A DNA stretch of 64,000 nt from Lonicera japonica (Eukaryota; Streptophyta; Magnoliopsida; Dipsacales; Caprifoliaceae): positions 9,870,394-9,934,393 of the forward strand of contig CM038470.1 in NCBI GenBank assembly GCA_021464415.1, in the 5' to 3' direction. Each line of letters begins with the position of its first letter. Within the stretch, counting starts at the first letter, position 1. Of this stretch, positions 1 to 12,209 are shown in pieces. The position numbers and the translations under genes are program-made. The notes under the pieces were generated by a model. That model was not told the origin of the DNA and searched no databases. It saw only the letters and a program-made list of their open reading frames with translations.

Positions 1-707
1 TCGACTTCTATCGGTTTAATCTTTCTATCTCTTGCTCTATTATATTGTGTTACTTATTCATTGTGATTGGAATTAACTTTGTTTCTTGATTGCTTGATCG
101 ATATAGATATTAAACATTTTTAAATCAATTTTAAAAATTCGATTAAGTTTTAAAAATCATATTCACCCCCTCTCTAGGGTATTTTCCGACCTACACCGTT
201 AATTATTAATTTTTTTAATAAACTAATGTTTATTAAATGAACAAATGATTTGTATTTATTTTAATATGTATAGATGTTTGTCCTTACATTTTACAAGTTT
301 TAGTTTTATATTCATCTTATTCTATTAAAAAAATAAAAAAATATTTTTTTATTTTGAATTATCTCCCGTACTAACTAGTTGTATCGTTTTACACTATAAA
401 AATATGAATTGTTTACGAATTCAGAGAACTCACCTGATAATTGATCAAACTGGTGTTTGGACGATGAGAAAATTTATACAAATTTGTTACAACCCGACTA
501 GAACTAATCCGTTGACATGTCTAGGTGCGTTTATCACCGCCCACAAAGAAAGTGGATTTGAACCAATTTCGGATCTCCTCGGGTAATCGGATACATCTGA
601 AATTGGATTACCTAATTCCTCCCTTAAAAACCAATTCCCCTGCTCTCTCAGTAGTCAGTATACCTCTGGCTCTCCCTCCCTCGGCATCCAAAGAAGTTGC
701 CCTGGTT
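1..707. other. Intergenic, no gene recognised
   Basis: AT-rich sequence with no protein I recognise on either strand. Around 165-200 a CCCCCTCT-containing stretch followed by a TTTTCCGACC motif resembles the untranslated ends of plant Copia elements, but there is no second copy and no coding remnant, so this is only an impression. Confidence 0.4.
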
Positions 708-788
708 GGTTTATATATACCACTCTTCTTCTTCGGTTTATATATACCACTCTTCTTCTTCGGTTTATATATACCACTCTTCTTCTTC
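708..788 (+). promoter_or_regulatory. Three perfect tandem 27-bp repeats, each with a TATA box
   Basis: Copies lie at 708-734, 735-761 and 762-788 with no mismatch. Each unit has a TATATATA core followed by a CT-rich tract (CTCTTCTTCTTC), which is the layout of a plant core promoter: TATA box then pyrimidine-rich start region. The repeat lies about 500 bp upstream of the ALP1-like start codon. A TTGCAG acceptor at 1259-1264 just before that ATG suggests a 5'-UTR intron, so this repeat could be the promoter. Promoter function is inferred; the repeat itself is directly visible. Confidence 0.6.
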
Positions 789-1279
789 TGTTCCCTGCCC
801 CCTCTCCTATTTCATCATCTTTTCGCAGTTGATTTTGGGTTGCTTAATGATTCAGACAGCACTTTCATTTGATTGCATTTACAAAATCATTGCCCTGGTA
901 CCTCCTCTTATGGTTTTAGCCATGTTTTGTTATTATTATTAGTATTATGTGTTTTTTTTACTATCTTCATCTACATTCATTTCATTTTGATCAGATTGTA
1001 TTTTGAAAACTGCCCATAAATCTATGTCAAATGATACCAGCCAGGGTTTACTAGGGTCGAGATTTTTTTTTTGTAAAATATTTGATAATTTTTTTTTGAC
1101 TTCGTTGAAATTGTTCTTTTTCCTTTAAATTGTTTTGTAATTTTCGCTCTCTAATTGCTAGCTAGCAATTGCTCTGATGTTGTAATTTCTTTCAATTACT
1201 GGTGTATAATTTTGATCATATAATATACAATTCAATGTTAGATAATAACATCAGTGTCTTGCAGGGAATTTCTTGAGCT

Positions 1280-3420
1280 ATGGATAGCTCTGATGATGAG
1301 AAGGATGGTGCCTTTGAGAATTATATACCCAAAGAAGTACCGACTCATAATATAGCAGCTAATGGTGCTAAATTTGTAGATATAGTTCTCAATGGTCAAA
1401 ATGAAACTTGTTTGGAGAATTTTCGAATGGACAAGCATGTATTTTACAAGTTATGTGACATTTTACAGGCCAGAGGTCTACTACGTCACACTAACCGAAT
1501 CAAGATTGAGGAGCAGCTAGCAATATTTATGTTCATTATAGGCCATAATCTACGCACTCGAGAAGTCCAAAAGCTATTCAAGTACTCGGGCGAAACCATT
1601 AGTCGTCATTTCAACAATGTTTTGAATGCAATCATGGCCATTTCGTTAGATTTCTTTCAGCCTCCAGGTTCTGAAATTCCACTAGAAGTTCGAGAAGATC
1701 CAAGATTTTATCCGTACTTCAGGGTAAAATCAAATTATTATTATTATTACTATTAAGATAAACCAAAATTACCACTCTGCATTGAAATTAGCTCACATTT
1801 TTTGACCTTCCTACTAGGATTGTGTGGGGGCTGTTGATGGCATACATTTACCAGTGATGGTGGGTGTAGATGAACAAGGACCTTTCCGTAATAAAAACGG
1901 TTTTCTTTCACAAAATGTTTTGGCTGCTTGCTCATTTGATATGAGGTTCCATTATGTACTAGCTGGTTGGGAAGGCTCGGCTGACGATTTGCGAATACTG
2001 AATTCTGCTCTGACAAGGCGGAACAAACTGCAGGTCCCTGAAGGTACCCTTCTGTCTTTTGCCAGAAATGCACAGTTCCTTATATAGATGATAGGGCAAA
2101 ATGAAGTGATAGTTTATCTTATATAGCTATTGAAAATAATGTGCTGTTACACCAAGTACTTGTACATCTCAACTCGAATCCTCTCCTTATATTTTGCTCA
2201 AATTTGAGGATAAATTTGATGAAAAAGTCATATTTGAGGCTCCAACTTTATTTCCCGTATTTGAGTGTTTAGAGTTGTTGTGTACTAATTATTTTGAAAA
2301 AAATGCAAATTTGTGCTTTAGTATAATGATTCTTGGTGTTTGGGGAGCCCTATTCTTCTCCCCATATTTAATTGATTTCTCCCCAAATTGAAATGAAGGA
2401 TTTAAGTTGCTCTTTGAATAAGCTCCTTGAGTTTCATTATTTGTTGGGATGATTTCTAACCTTAATTTCTTCTGCAGCTGTAGATAGACTTGGCAAAATG
2501 GATCACAACATGTTAACATGTCACGAACACAAAATCATCAGTTAATGGATGAAGGGTCACAAATGGGTTGACCTATAACACAAGACTACACAATTAGGTT
2601 ACCAAAATTTAGCTATACACCAGATGAAGTAGCTTAATTTTCTTTTATTTTTTTGTTGATACAAGCGATGATAGATGTGGGTGATTATAGGATGGGGAGG
2701 GACGGAGGGTCGCGGGGCTTGTGAGTACTCACATTTTCAATGGCTTGGGCTTAAGCCTTAAAGATAACAGAAAATATACGCTTTAAAGATAACAGAAAAT
2801 CCTCAAAAAATACTCACATTATTTTGCAAATGAAGAAACTTGATTCTGTTTCTTGAACTCGCCCTGTTCCTGTAACTACATATAAATTGAAAAATCACTT
2901 GGGTGCAGGTAAATACTATCTTGTTGACGACAAGTACGCAAACATCCCAGGCTTCATCGCCCCATACCCAAACGTCCCCTATAGCCTGCTTGAATTCGGC
3001 GGTGCTTTCCACCCCCAAGATGCCAAAGAGCTATTTAACCACAGGCACTTGTCACTCCGAAATGCCACTGACCGCACATTCGGCGCTTTAAAGGCACGCT
3101 TTCCTATACTAATGTCGGCTCCTCCTTACCCACTACCGACACAAGTGAAGTTAGTCGTAGCAGCATGTGCTATACACAATTATATACTCAGAGAAAAGCC
3201 TGATGATTGGATATTTAAGATGTACGAAGAGGATGTTGGGTTATTGCCGATGGAAGATTCGATGCCGCCTTTGGAAATCGAACAACCATTGATAGTTGAA
3301 GAGAAGCAGGTTTTGGACTCGCCTTTTGATGAAGAAGAACTAGAACATAGTTTGCAGTTGAGAGATGCCATTGCTGCAGAGATATGGAATGATTATATTC
3401 ACGATTTTTCTACTACTTAG
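1280..3420 (+). CDS. ALP1-like protein (PIF/Harbinger transposase-derived nuclease)
   Basis: Three exons, 1280-1723, 1818-2043 and 2909-3420, join in frame with GT-AG introns to give 393 aa. Residues about 55-115 form the helical N-terminal domain usual in plant Harbinger transposases (FRMDKHVFYKLCDIL...). The DDE_Tnp_4 nuclease domain follows: AVDGIH holds the first acidic residue (D155), GWEGSADDLRIL the second (D205), then GFIAPY and RTFGALKARFPIL. The third acidic position, normally Glu in an ERTFG motif, is Asp278 here (TDRTFG). The C-terminus is acidic (FDEEELEHS). Length is typical of the family. In the transposon this protein cuts and joins DNA at terminal inverted repeats; Arabidopsis ALP1 is a domesticated relative tied to Polycomb repression. 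I see no paired Myb-like gene and no clear terminal repeats around it, and the frame is intact while neighbouring elements are wrecked, so a host gene is plausible. A recently active transposase is the alternative. Confidence 0.85.
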
Positions 3421-4289
3421 TTTTTTTTTTGGTTGGTTGGTGTATTAGGCAGGTGTAGGATGATATCTTTTCTAGAGTGATGTAAAGCATTTTTTATTTT
3501 TTTCGGTTTTGCACTTTGGGCTCTATTTGTTTATAAGAACTGAAATACAGTGGCTATAATCACGATTTCTCCAGATACATTGATGGGAGAGTTTGCTTTT
3601 GAGACTTTTCACTTCTTATATACTAGGTTCAAGCGTTAAGTTCTTGGTTCTTTCACTTCAATATGCAATTATCCAAGAAAATACTCCCTCTGCAGTTGGC
3701 GTGATGTCTTGTATTAAGATTTCTATTCTTATTTTGAGACATAATTAATGTATAAAATTTCGAATAGAGAATATATTGGATTCTTGACTGTTGTTTATGT
3801 TGAATTTAGTATTTTTGAAGAAAGTACGGAACTCAAAATTTCACTGATAATTTGAGATCGATGGAGTATCTGCTAATTACATTGTACGTGAGAATGAAAT
3901 TCTCTGTTTGACAACATATCTATGTTTTTTCTAATTGAAAACTCTTAAGTCTGTTTAGCTGTGTAAATTGACTAATTTTAGAATTAGTTCACCTTTAATT
4001 AATAAATCGTGAATTTGTGCACTTACAAATAATTCAATTCTAATTGGTGCAGTGTTTGGAAGACTTGAATGAGAGTTTTTGAATATTAGTGTAAAAATGT
4101 ATTCTAAATTCCTCTTTGTTATTTAAATTTGTCTGGAGGCATCAACATCAAATGTGGACACTAGATTTTCTCAAAGTACAGAATTTGAGTGAATTCTCTG
4201 CTTCTAAGATTCAGCATTTCAAGTTTTATTTGAGTTTTCATGAATCAACTTAAATTATCAAATTTACACGTGGAATTTACTTGAGTCTT
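3421..4289. repeat. Intergenic; start of duplicated unit A
   Basis: There is no gene. The stretch from about 3798 to 3950 (TGTTGAATTTAGT ... GACAACATA) matches stretches at about 18059-18190 and 26208-26340, marking the first copy of the duplicated segment described for the histidine-rich array. A TACTCCCTCTGC sequence at about 3685 looks like half of a Stowaway MITE end. Confidence 0.55.
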
Positions 4290-5494
4290 TAAGGTACTGC
4301 TCAAACCTTCCTTGGATCTGCTTTGGTGACTTCAATGAAATTATTTCCAATTCAAAAAAAGATGGGGGCTACCTAGGTCCCAAAGTTTGATGGATAATTA
4401 TAGACAAGTCGTGCGGGTTTATGGATCTCTGGTTCAGAGGGGTCGGTTCACTTGGCAAAAAATGTGCGCCAATGGAATTTATGTCCATGAAAGAATTGGT
4501 AGAGCTTGGTGTAATGCGCCTTGGCTCACCGTCTTCCTGATGCCTTAGTTTTATCACTTGTGCGCCCATACTTCAGATCACTGTCCGACTGGCGACTAGC
4601 ATTATCACAGATGGTGGTATTAATATTTGGTCTCAAAAAACACATCTTTGATTTGAGAATTGGTGGGCAAAGGAAGATGCCTCAGCAGATGTTATTAACG
4701 AGGCTTGGAATGGGAACAATTGGGGCTCTGACTATAGTGTTGTTTGTGCAAAAATTAAGGCGAGTCGATTAGGCTTGCTTAAGTGGAATAGGGAAATTTT
4801 TGGTTCTTTCCGTATCAAGATTAAGCCGAGCCAGTTGCATCTATTGGCCAGGGTCCATCTACAGAGATGACAAGGGGGAAGAGAAGCAGCTAAGGGATCA
4901 AATCGACCAATTACTTGAAATTGAATAATTAAGATGGCAGCAAAGGGCACGATCAAGTGGCTCAAGGAGGGGGATCGAAACACGCGCTATTTTCATGCTA
5001 AGGCAACTTAACGTCGTCAAAGGAATTTAATTAACTATCTGATAGATGAAGAAGGGAATGTGTGTCGTCAGAAGCCTGAAATTATTCAATGTTCTGTGAG
5101 CTACTTTCAACAATTGTTTCAGTCAGCCAATCCCTAATGTGAGGCCTAAGAGGAAATTTTGAGATGTGTGAACAATAAGGTGGTGACTGCTGAAACGAAT
5201 TCTATGTTGACTAGGCCATTTACTGCTGAGGAAGTTCATGCAGCGCTTTGTCAAATGCATCTGTTTTAAGCCCCGAGACCAAACGGCATGCAAAAGCACT
5301 TTTTTTCTAATGTTGTTGGAGTATTGTTGGTCCAAGAATCGTTAAGAAGACATTAAATTTTCTGAATCATGGACACTTTGATATAAAAATAAATTTCACT
5401 TGTATTACTTTAATCCCTAAGGAGACTTGTTTTACCGGATATAATTTCTCAAAATTAAAGCGCCTTCGTTCGTGGACGACTCATTATAGATAAT

Positions 5495-5875
5495 ATGATT
5501 GTTGCTTCTGAGCTTAATCATTTTCTCAGAAATAAAATTTATGGCAAATCGGGTTTGTTAGCTTTGAATTTGGATATGAGTAAAGCTTATGACAGGGTTG
5601 AACGAGTTTTTTTTTTAAAGAATATGATGTTGAAACTTGGTTTTGATAGTAAATGGGTGGTTTTTATTTTTCAGTGCGTGTGCTTGGTTTCGTATTACAT
5701 CAATATTAATGGTGAGCACCATTGTTTCTTTTCTTTTCAAAGGGGCCTTCGCCAAGGTAACCCTTTGTCTCCTTATCTTTTTTTGATATGTGCAGAGGGC
5801 TTTTCAGCTTTGTTTAAAGATGTGGAGGATAAGGGTTTGCTAAAAGCAGTTTCGGGCTAGTCGGAACGGGCTGCG
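5495..5875 (+). pseudogene. LINE reverse transcriptase fragment
   Basis: An open stretch of about 120 codons reads LNLDMSKAYDRVE (RT motif A with the catalytic Asp), then FQRGLRQGNPLSPYLFLICAEG (RT motif B). It stops just before the region where motif C (FADD) should be. This is the most readable part of the 4.3-7.6 kb LINE; it cannot encode an active polymerase. Confidence 0.85.
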
Positions 5876-7149
5876 AATATCCTACCTGTTCTTTCCCGAA
5901 GAAAGGTTGGAAAGAGCAATTCCTTTCTCTTGGGCAGGAAAGAGCAACTCCTTTCTCGGGCAGGAAAAAGATTCTCGTCAAGGCCGTGGCATAATCAATT
6001 CCTATATATGCTATGAGTTGCACCGAAAAGGATCTATGATGAGATTTCAACGACGATTCATAATTTTTGGCGATCTATTAAAATTCACTGGAGTAGCTGG
6101 GAAACGCTATGCAAACTGAAGGACGAGGGAGGTATCGGTTTTTGGGATATTAAGGCCTTCAACAAGACTTTGCTCGCAAGATAGGCTTGGCGAATTTTAT
6201 ATCAACCTACTTCTTTAATGGCTCAAACTCTAAAGGTGAAATATTCTTTGGGCTTGTAAAGTGATTGATAATGGGTATCGTTGGATGGTAGGTCACAGCA
6301 ATAACGTGAAAGTATGGGAAGACAAGTGGATTCGATTCCAATCTCAACTACCTTTAGACCGGTTAGTCGGTTACCACCTAGAAATTGCCGAGAGGATATG
6401 TTGGTAAGTGATCTTAGTGATTCTTATACTAGGCAGTGGCATCGTGATTTAGTTCATGAGGTTTTATTGCTGCTTGAAACTAAAATTATTTGCAAAATTC
6501 CGGTCAGCTCATTTAGCATTGCGAACTGAATTGTTTGGCACTATTCTAGTAATGGACTTTACTCCCTGAAAAGTAAATAACATTTAATCAAAATTTTGAA
6601 TCTTACCAATTGTAATCTGCACCATGAAGCTTCTTCAAGTTCAAATTTTTGCACATTCAAACATGTGTGAAAGTTTTCTATTCCAAATAAAATTAAGCAG
6701 TTTGCGTGGTGCGCTTGGTTGAGTCTTTACCTACGCATCATAATCTAGTTCATTGGGGTGTTTTGGTTTATAAGAGTTGTGCCATGTGTGGGCTTTATGA
6801 TGAATCTGCTTTGCATTTGTTTTGTGACTGTTTTCGCGAAAAGCAGTTGGCTGGATGGTTTTGAAAGTAATAATTTTTGGGTCGGTGATAGGATCCCAAT
6901 AATGAAACTATGGATTCTGCCATTGAGGATATGCCGGAAAAAATTGACAAATCTACCTTTAGCTTGGTTGCAGTTACTACGTGGTTTACTTAGTATAATA
7001 GAAATCAGATTGTTCATGGTGAAGCGTGTCTCATGGCTTCGAGAATTGCGAAAAAGTCGACTGCTCTACTAATTAACCTTTTTTTTGGATGCAAATTATG
7101 AGTCCCAACCATTTATGTGCCACTTTTCAAAGTCGGTGGATAATGCCCA

Positions 7150-7544
7150 AGTGGTAACTTTATTAATGTTAATTTCGAAGTGGCGATTTTTGAAGAGCTG
7201 AATTGTATGGGGATCGGGGTTGTAATTCGGATGAATTTGGGGACTTTTTGGCCATGTTTGTAGTGCAAGCGCCGTTTCTTTTAGATGCCCAAATTGTCAA
7301 AGCCTTTGCTGCTAGCCAGGCTATGCATTTAGCTTTAGAATCAAGGTTTTCTCAAATAAATGTACAAGGGGATTGTTTGGCTGTTATCAAGGCGTTGAGC
7401 CGTGAAGAAGTATTGATATCCTATTATGTAATTTTTATTGCAAATTCCAAGAGATTGTTTAGGTCCGATAGTAGGTCAAAGATTTCCTTTACTCATAGGG
7501 AGGGTAATTCAATGGCTCATTGTCTATTGAAATTCTCTAAATAA
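7150..7544 (+). pseudogene. LINE C-terminal RNase H fragment
   Basis: The translation includes AFAASQAMHLALES (position of the RNase H Glu), VQGDCLAVIKAL (an Asp position) and FTHREGNSMAHCLLKF, the characteristic end of plant LINE RNase H domains. It is the 3' end of the LINE starting near 4290. Upstream motifs are in other frames. Confidence 0.75.
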
Positions 7545-7669
7545 GTTGAAAATTTTATGTCATGGATAGAAGAGGCATCCGATTTTTTGTTGCATCTCAC
7601 ATGGATGTAAAATACACGGAAATGTAAAAATTGTAAATTACCTAATTATGAAGTCATCCAAACATGCAC

Positions 7670-7950
7670 TAAAAAATCATAAGAGGTAAAAGGTCATAAT
7701 GAACGAACCAGAAAACAAAATGAATGCATATTAGTAATTTTTGTCGAGATGTGCTAACATAAATCATAAAATGGATACTTATGCAATTGGATCTTGAAGA
7801 ACATTATTGAAAATACCAAAAACATGGTTTCTCTTTCAACTCCAGTTCTAAGCTAATAGCTAATAAACATTACTCATATTCCCAATTAATTTTGAATGCT
7901 AGCTGTATTGCAATTACATGATCTCAACTTTAAAGAAATAACTAGCTTGC
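7670..7950 (+). repeat. Duplicated unit A, second part
   Basis: This matches about 18225-18465 of unit C over long stretches (GATGTGCTAA, TTGGATCTTGAA, CATTATTGAAAATAC, AATTACATGATCTCAACTTTAAA). In units B, C and D this segment is immediately followed by the 3' end of a histidine-rich gene. Here the match ends at about 7945, so the gene was lost or never present. Confidence 0.7.
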
Positions 7951-8756
7951 AGCTCTGCGCAGAGGAAATGTAAAAAGAAATCTATGCGTTATGTTATGAA
8001 TTAATGAACATATTTATTATAAACATTGTCGACAAATTTTAAGAGAAAGATGTGTGTGAATTAAAACTGATGTTTTAATTTTAAATCGCAGTCAACAAAA
8101 AGATAACATCTACGTACTAAGTAATATTGGAATCACAGATAATGAATTGTAATTATAAAAATAAAAATCCAAGTATGTTGAAGAAAAAGGAAAGCAACTC
8201 CACATTGGTGCATGCAATTTGGAAGGCCCTGAAATGATAATGCTAAAAAACCAACGCCAATTATGTTGGTCTTTATATATTATATTAGTCATATGTATTA
8301 ATTGAGAAGACAGGGTAATATTTATTAAATTGTAATTATAATTATAATTATACATGAGAGCTAAAACACCTCTTTTCCAATAATACATATGGTTGCTCTA
8401 TATATAATTCTATTTTTTATATAAAACAAAATTTAAAACGACACTAAAATTTGATAAAAGTCTATGAAGTTAAAAGATATATATAGAGCTTTTAGAATTA
8501 ATTTTGCTTTTTAATTACTACTAAAATTTGAAAAAAAAAATAGTATTAACATATATTAAATTTTACATATTTAAAATTTACACTTTTTGTTTTAGTTACT
8601 ATTAAAATTTTCAAAATTAACTTAAAAGAACAGTATTAACATATATAAAATTTTAAGTATTAAAATTTGGTATTTCTTTGAAAATCTACAAGCAATTGCT
8701 TTTTTCACCATTATTATAACCACGTACATAAAATAACCATATATGTATATATATAT
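7951..8756. other. AT-rich intergenic stretch
   Basis: No gene. There is a short ATAATT microsatellite at about 8328-8352, and two imperfect copies of a roughly 110-bp AT-rich segment at 8500-8690 (each with ACTAAAATTT and TATTAACATATAT). Confidence 0.5.
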
Positions 8757-9385
8757 ACAGTTCCGTTCTCAAATGCACTAATGCGTACGCATTAGTGCTT
8801 TGAGGTGGGTCCCAGCTAACTTTTTTTTTTTACAGATGAATGAGAAAGTTAACATAAGCAGGTTTCCTTCTTCTCTCTTTGACTTGTTCTGTCTAACCTT
8901 CCTCTCTCTTTCTCTCCACAGTTCCGGCAGTAACCCAAACCCACCATCACTCTCTCACTACCGGCAAGGAAGACCTCACTACCGACAAGAAGCTTCGGCT
9001 GAAACATTACTCTCACTACCTATCGGAAAGAAGTGGGGACGAACCTCTCTCTCACTACCCCGCAGACGATCATCTCCCCTCACTACCCAGCGCACTCGTC
9101 TCCCTCAAACGGACCACACTGACATGCGTTCCCTCTCAGCTACCAGTCCCCCTTCCTTTGGCCTTACCGTCGACAGTCCCAAACCCAACAGAATCACTTC
9201 CTCCGAGTCACGATTTTAGAGCTCACTCTGTACGCGATTTGGGGTAAATAATCTGAAATTTTTTGTTAAGTAGCTGCTTAGATTTCGAGGAATCAAAACT
9301 TAAGTTTTTGTTTAGTTTTCTTTAGTGCTTTTCGGAATTACAATTATCGGAGTTTTCATAGATTAATGAGGATCCATTATGTGTA
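8757..9385 (+). repeat. MULE left terminal inverted repeat
   Basis: Inverted partner of about 12210-12890. Within it, 8775-8798 is a perfect 24-bp palindrome (half-site GCACTAATGCGT), and the 9-mer CTCACTACC occurs five times at about 8954, 8975, 9012, 9051 and 9079, candidate transposase-binding sites. The apparent open frame across 8800-9219 is low-complexity Ser/Pro/Arg sequence and is not called a gene. Confidence 0.85.
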
Positions 9386-10053
9386 ATTACATTTGATTTG
9401 GGTGCATTACTTGTTAGATTTTCTATAATCAGAACTGAAATTTTGGTTTAATTTTGCGTGCTTTTCGAAATCAGTTGTTTTGATTTCTAGTAGTATTTCG
9501 TTGGAATTTCGAAATCAGTTGTTGCATTTCCAGGCATGTGCATTTCGAAATCAGTTGTTACATTTCAAAATCAGTTATTGCATACCTGTACTAGAATTGC
9601 TATTATTCTGTGGGTGCATTTCGAGTTAACAAAATGGGATTGTCATCCACCAGAATTGGTACTAGTCAGTGGGTGCATTTCTTATACCAGAATTCTTGAA
9701 CCAGAGGCATGTGAACTTATTATACCAAAATTCTTATACTTTTAAAATCTCAATATACCAGAGTTGCTATACCATAATTGCTATTATGGTTTGGGTGAGG
9801 TTTTGGGCTCAATATACTTATTAGTATTTTGTATTTGTCCACTAATAGTTATACTAAAATTATACCAAAATTCTTATACTTTTAAAATCTCACAACCTGC
9901 CCTTCTGTTTTACTATCCATTGAGTTTAATATATGCCAATTGTGAAGAATCCATGTGTAGGCTAATTTGGTTATAAATTCTTGTTTTAGTAGGCTTGTAT
10001 GTATAAAACAGTGAGTATATAGATTCATGTTGTCTTGTTGAAATTTGACAGAT
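9386..10053. other. MULE interior, non-coding
   Basis: Holds short internal repeats. A 34-bp segment at 9719-9752 recurs exactly at 9859-9892 (core ATTCTTATACTTTTAAAAT). GAAATCAGTTGTT-like words recur at 9465-9580. No coding similarity is seen. Confidence 0.5.
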
Positions 10054-11910
10054 TCAAATGGCGTCTTCATCCAAGAATCCTGTGGAAACAAACTCAAGTA
10101 TAGAAGTGGATATTAGATTCATGTTGAAACAATGCAACTTTACTAGTTGCGACCTTCGTTCTTTGAATTTGATAAATACGCTGATTCTCAGTTTCATTAA
10201 CAAGGTGGATCTTGTAGTTAAAGCTATTAAGCACCTCACACTCAAACTTGTAATACATCTCATTAGTGTAAATACCAGCCATTTGCGACAAAAGGTCAAG
10301 ATTGATTCTAAGTTTAGGTGTCTCAATGATATCTTTATGATCAGCCATCAACTCTTCATGACGTTGGCGTACAAGTCCCCTGCCAAATTGTATCATAAAA
10401 TTCACTAATGAATTGCCCTTAAAAACAAATCTCTTAAAAAATGCATGACCACTCTCTGCACGTTGGCTACTTGACATGCCAGCTGAAAACACGTGATTAA
10501 CATATGCAGGAATCCATCTTGAACAAAGTTCATATTGGTCTTACAACCACTTATTTTCTTCTAACCCACTTTTTTTAATAAGGGTTTTCCATTCCAATTC
10601 AAATTCTTCGGGAGTCTCTGATTTTCAAATGCAAGCTGAGAACTCATTCTTGTAAATACCATACTTCACTGCATCAATTTTCTCCGAAAATTTCATTAAT
10701 ATGTGCCAACTACAATACCTGCGACAATAATTAAACAAGTCTTATGAAAAAATAATGAGCATACATATATAAAAATACAATATGAAATATGGAATAGGGA
10801 ATGGAAGTAATACCTATGCAAAGTATTTGGAAGAACAATAGGGAATGCTTTTGTCATTGCTGGCTCTTGATCGGTAATAATCATTTTCGGGGCTCCGCCA
10901 GGCATACTTTTCAAAAATTGATTAAATAGTCATATAAAATCATCAACGCTCTCGTGATTCAAAAAGCCGCAAGCAAAAATAATAGTTTGCCCATGATTGT
11001 TGACCCCTATTATTGGTGCAAATATCATTCCATACCGATTAGTGTTATAGGTCGTATCAAAAATCACCACATCACCATAAAAATTGTAAACCCACCTTGA
11101 AATTGCATCGAACCAAAAACAACGAGTAATCTTTTGATCTTCATCAGCCTCAATTTGAAAAGTAAATGACGGATTCCTTCTTTGTTCCAATTTTAAAAAC
11201 TCGTAAAACATTTCACCATTATGGCCTTTTTTATCGGACACGTACATCCCTTTCATGGTTATACAAATCCCTTTGCGTACACCCAATATTTTCTATACCT
11301 CCAGATTGCACTCCAAGGAAACTAAATTATTAATGCTGGGGTATATTCACCATGGACAACTGTTTAGTCAAAGACTTTGTCGCGGCTGAAACATTGCGAT
11401 GAGATCTTAAAAGGTGAACCTTTGATGGGGTTAGAAAGCGGGTGGCTGCGCCCTTCATTAAAAACAGTAACGATGTATTTTTCAGAGTTTGACCTTAAAG
11501 CAGCAATTTTAGCGGTACAATTTCCCCCAAAGCTTCCTCGGCGTCTTTTCTTTCCAAATTCAGGAAATGTCTTAGATTTTCCTTGTTTAAAACAAACATA
11601 TTATTTTCTTCTTATTTCCTCACTTTCTGGCTCTTTCTGAGTAGTCCAAGCACGTACACTAAATCCAGCTGCTTTAGCATACGCGTTGTAGAATTTCACA
11701 ACATAATCGATTATGTCAAATTGTTACCCTTTCTTTGGCTTTAACTCATCGGATACTTGAGGAGTGTATATCATACTATTTTCATCCGAGTCTACATCTA
11801 AATTAGGTTCATTATCCACATTTTCACGGTTCCCCCCTACTTGAATGCTAGAATTTTTCCATATTTCACAAAAATCTGTTCATGACATCTACATTAGCTT
11901 CATTTTCCAT
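10054..11910 (-). pseudogene. Decayed MULE (FAR1-related) transposase
   Basis: Read on the minus strand from an ATG at about 11910. An acidic leader (NVDNEPNLDVDSDEN) is followed at about 11740-11370 by a FAR1-type zinc-binding domain (DYVVKFYNAYAKAAGFSVRAW ... GNCTAKIAAL ... YIVTVFNEGRSHPL). The MULE transposase core lies at 11286-10930 (VIFDTTYNTNRYGMIFAPI, GVNNHGQTIIFACGFL), with a second acidic motif at about 10880 (MIITDQEPAMTKAF). The conserved C-terminal region is at about 10490 (SSSQRAESGHAFFKRFV). In-frame stops interrupt the FAR1 domain at least twice, another stop follows it, and more lie before 10490, so no full protein can be made. Related host genes FHY3/FAR1 are transcription factors, but the surrounding TIRs show this copy is the transposon's own. 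Confidence 0.85.
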
Positions 11911-12209
11911 ACACATAAATATACATTGTATATCGGCAAATTTAGTGTAATTCTAGCACGCACTAACATCACCAACCCGTATACAATCACCAACCCGTGT
12001 ACAATTATTGGTTAACCAGTGTACAATTAACTCATCATTGAATTATTATCAATTTAAAAATAAACTCAATTTGCAATAAATAAACAGAGCTTCACTTTTA
12101 CATGTACAAACAACCAATTTCCAATACACTGTCCCGTGCAACATAGCTTCACTACTATTGACTCCAATACAAGAGCTTCACTACAACTGACTCCAATACA
12201 ATAAACAGA

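Larger units (their letters stand above)
4290..7610 (+). mobile_element. Decayed 5'-truncated LINE (L1-type, plant RNase H class)
   Basis: Translation in shifting frames follows LINE order. The end of the endonuclease is at about 4300-4560 (WICFGDFNEI, then CGFMDLWFRG), with further frame-shifted linker sequence after it. Reverse transcriptase lies at 5480-5875. A remnant of the post-RT region is at about 5950-6300 (KILVKAVA-like), the zinc-finger zf-RVT at about 6690-6850 (CAMCGLYDESALHLFCDC), and RNase H at 7150-7544. The RT block carrying the FADD active site is missing: sequence jumps at about 5875-5960 from mid-RT to the downstream region, across a short imperfect direct repeat (CCTTTCTC...GGGCAGGAAA twice). 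Many stops and frameshifts make it non-functional. Duplicated unit A lies on both sides, so the LINE, or the event that brought it, split that unit. Confidence 0.85.

Noticed and set aside
1753..2073. 106-codon minus-strand frame opposite exon 2 of the ALP1-like gene
   Set aside because: Antisense shadow of a conserved exon.
8800..9219. 139-codon open frame in the left end of the MULE, with a similar one reversed at 12522-12812
   Set aside because: Both lie in the terminal inverted repeats, are low-complexity Ser/Pro/Arg sequence, and reflect the CTCACTACC word array rather than a conserved protein.
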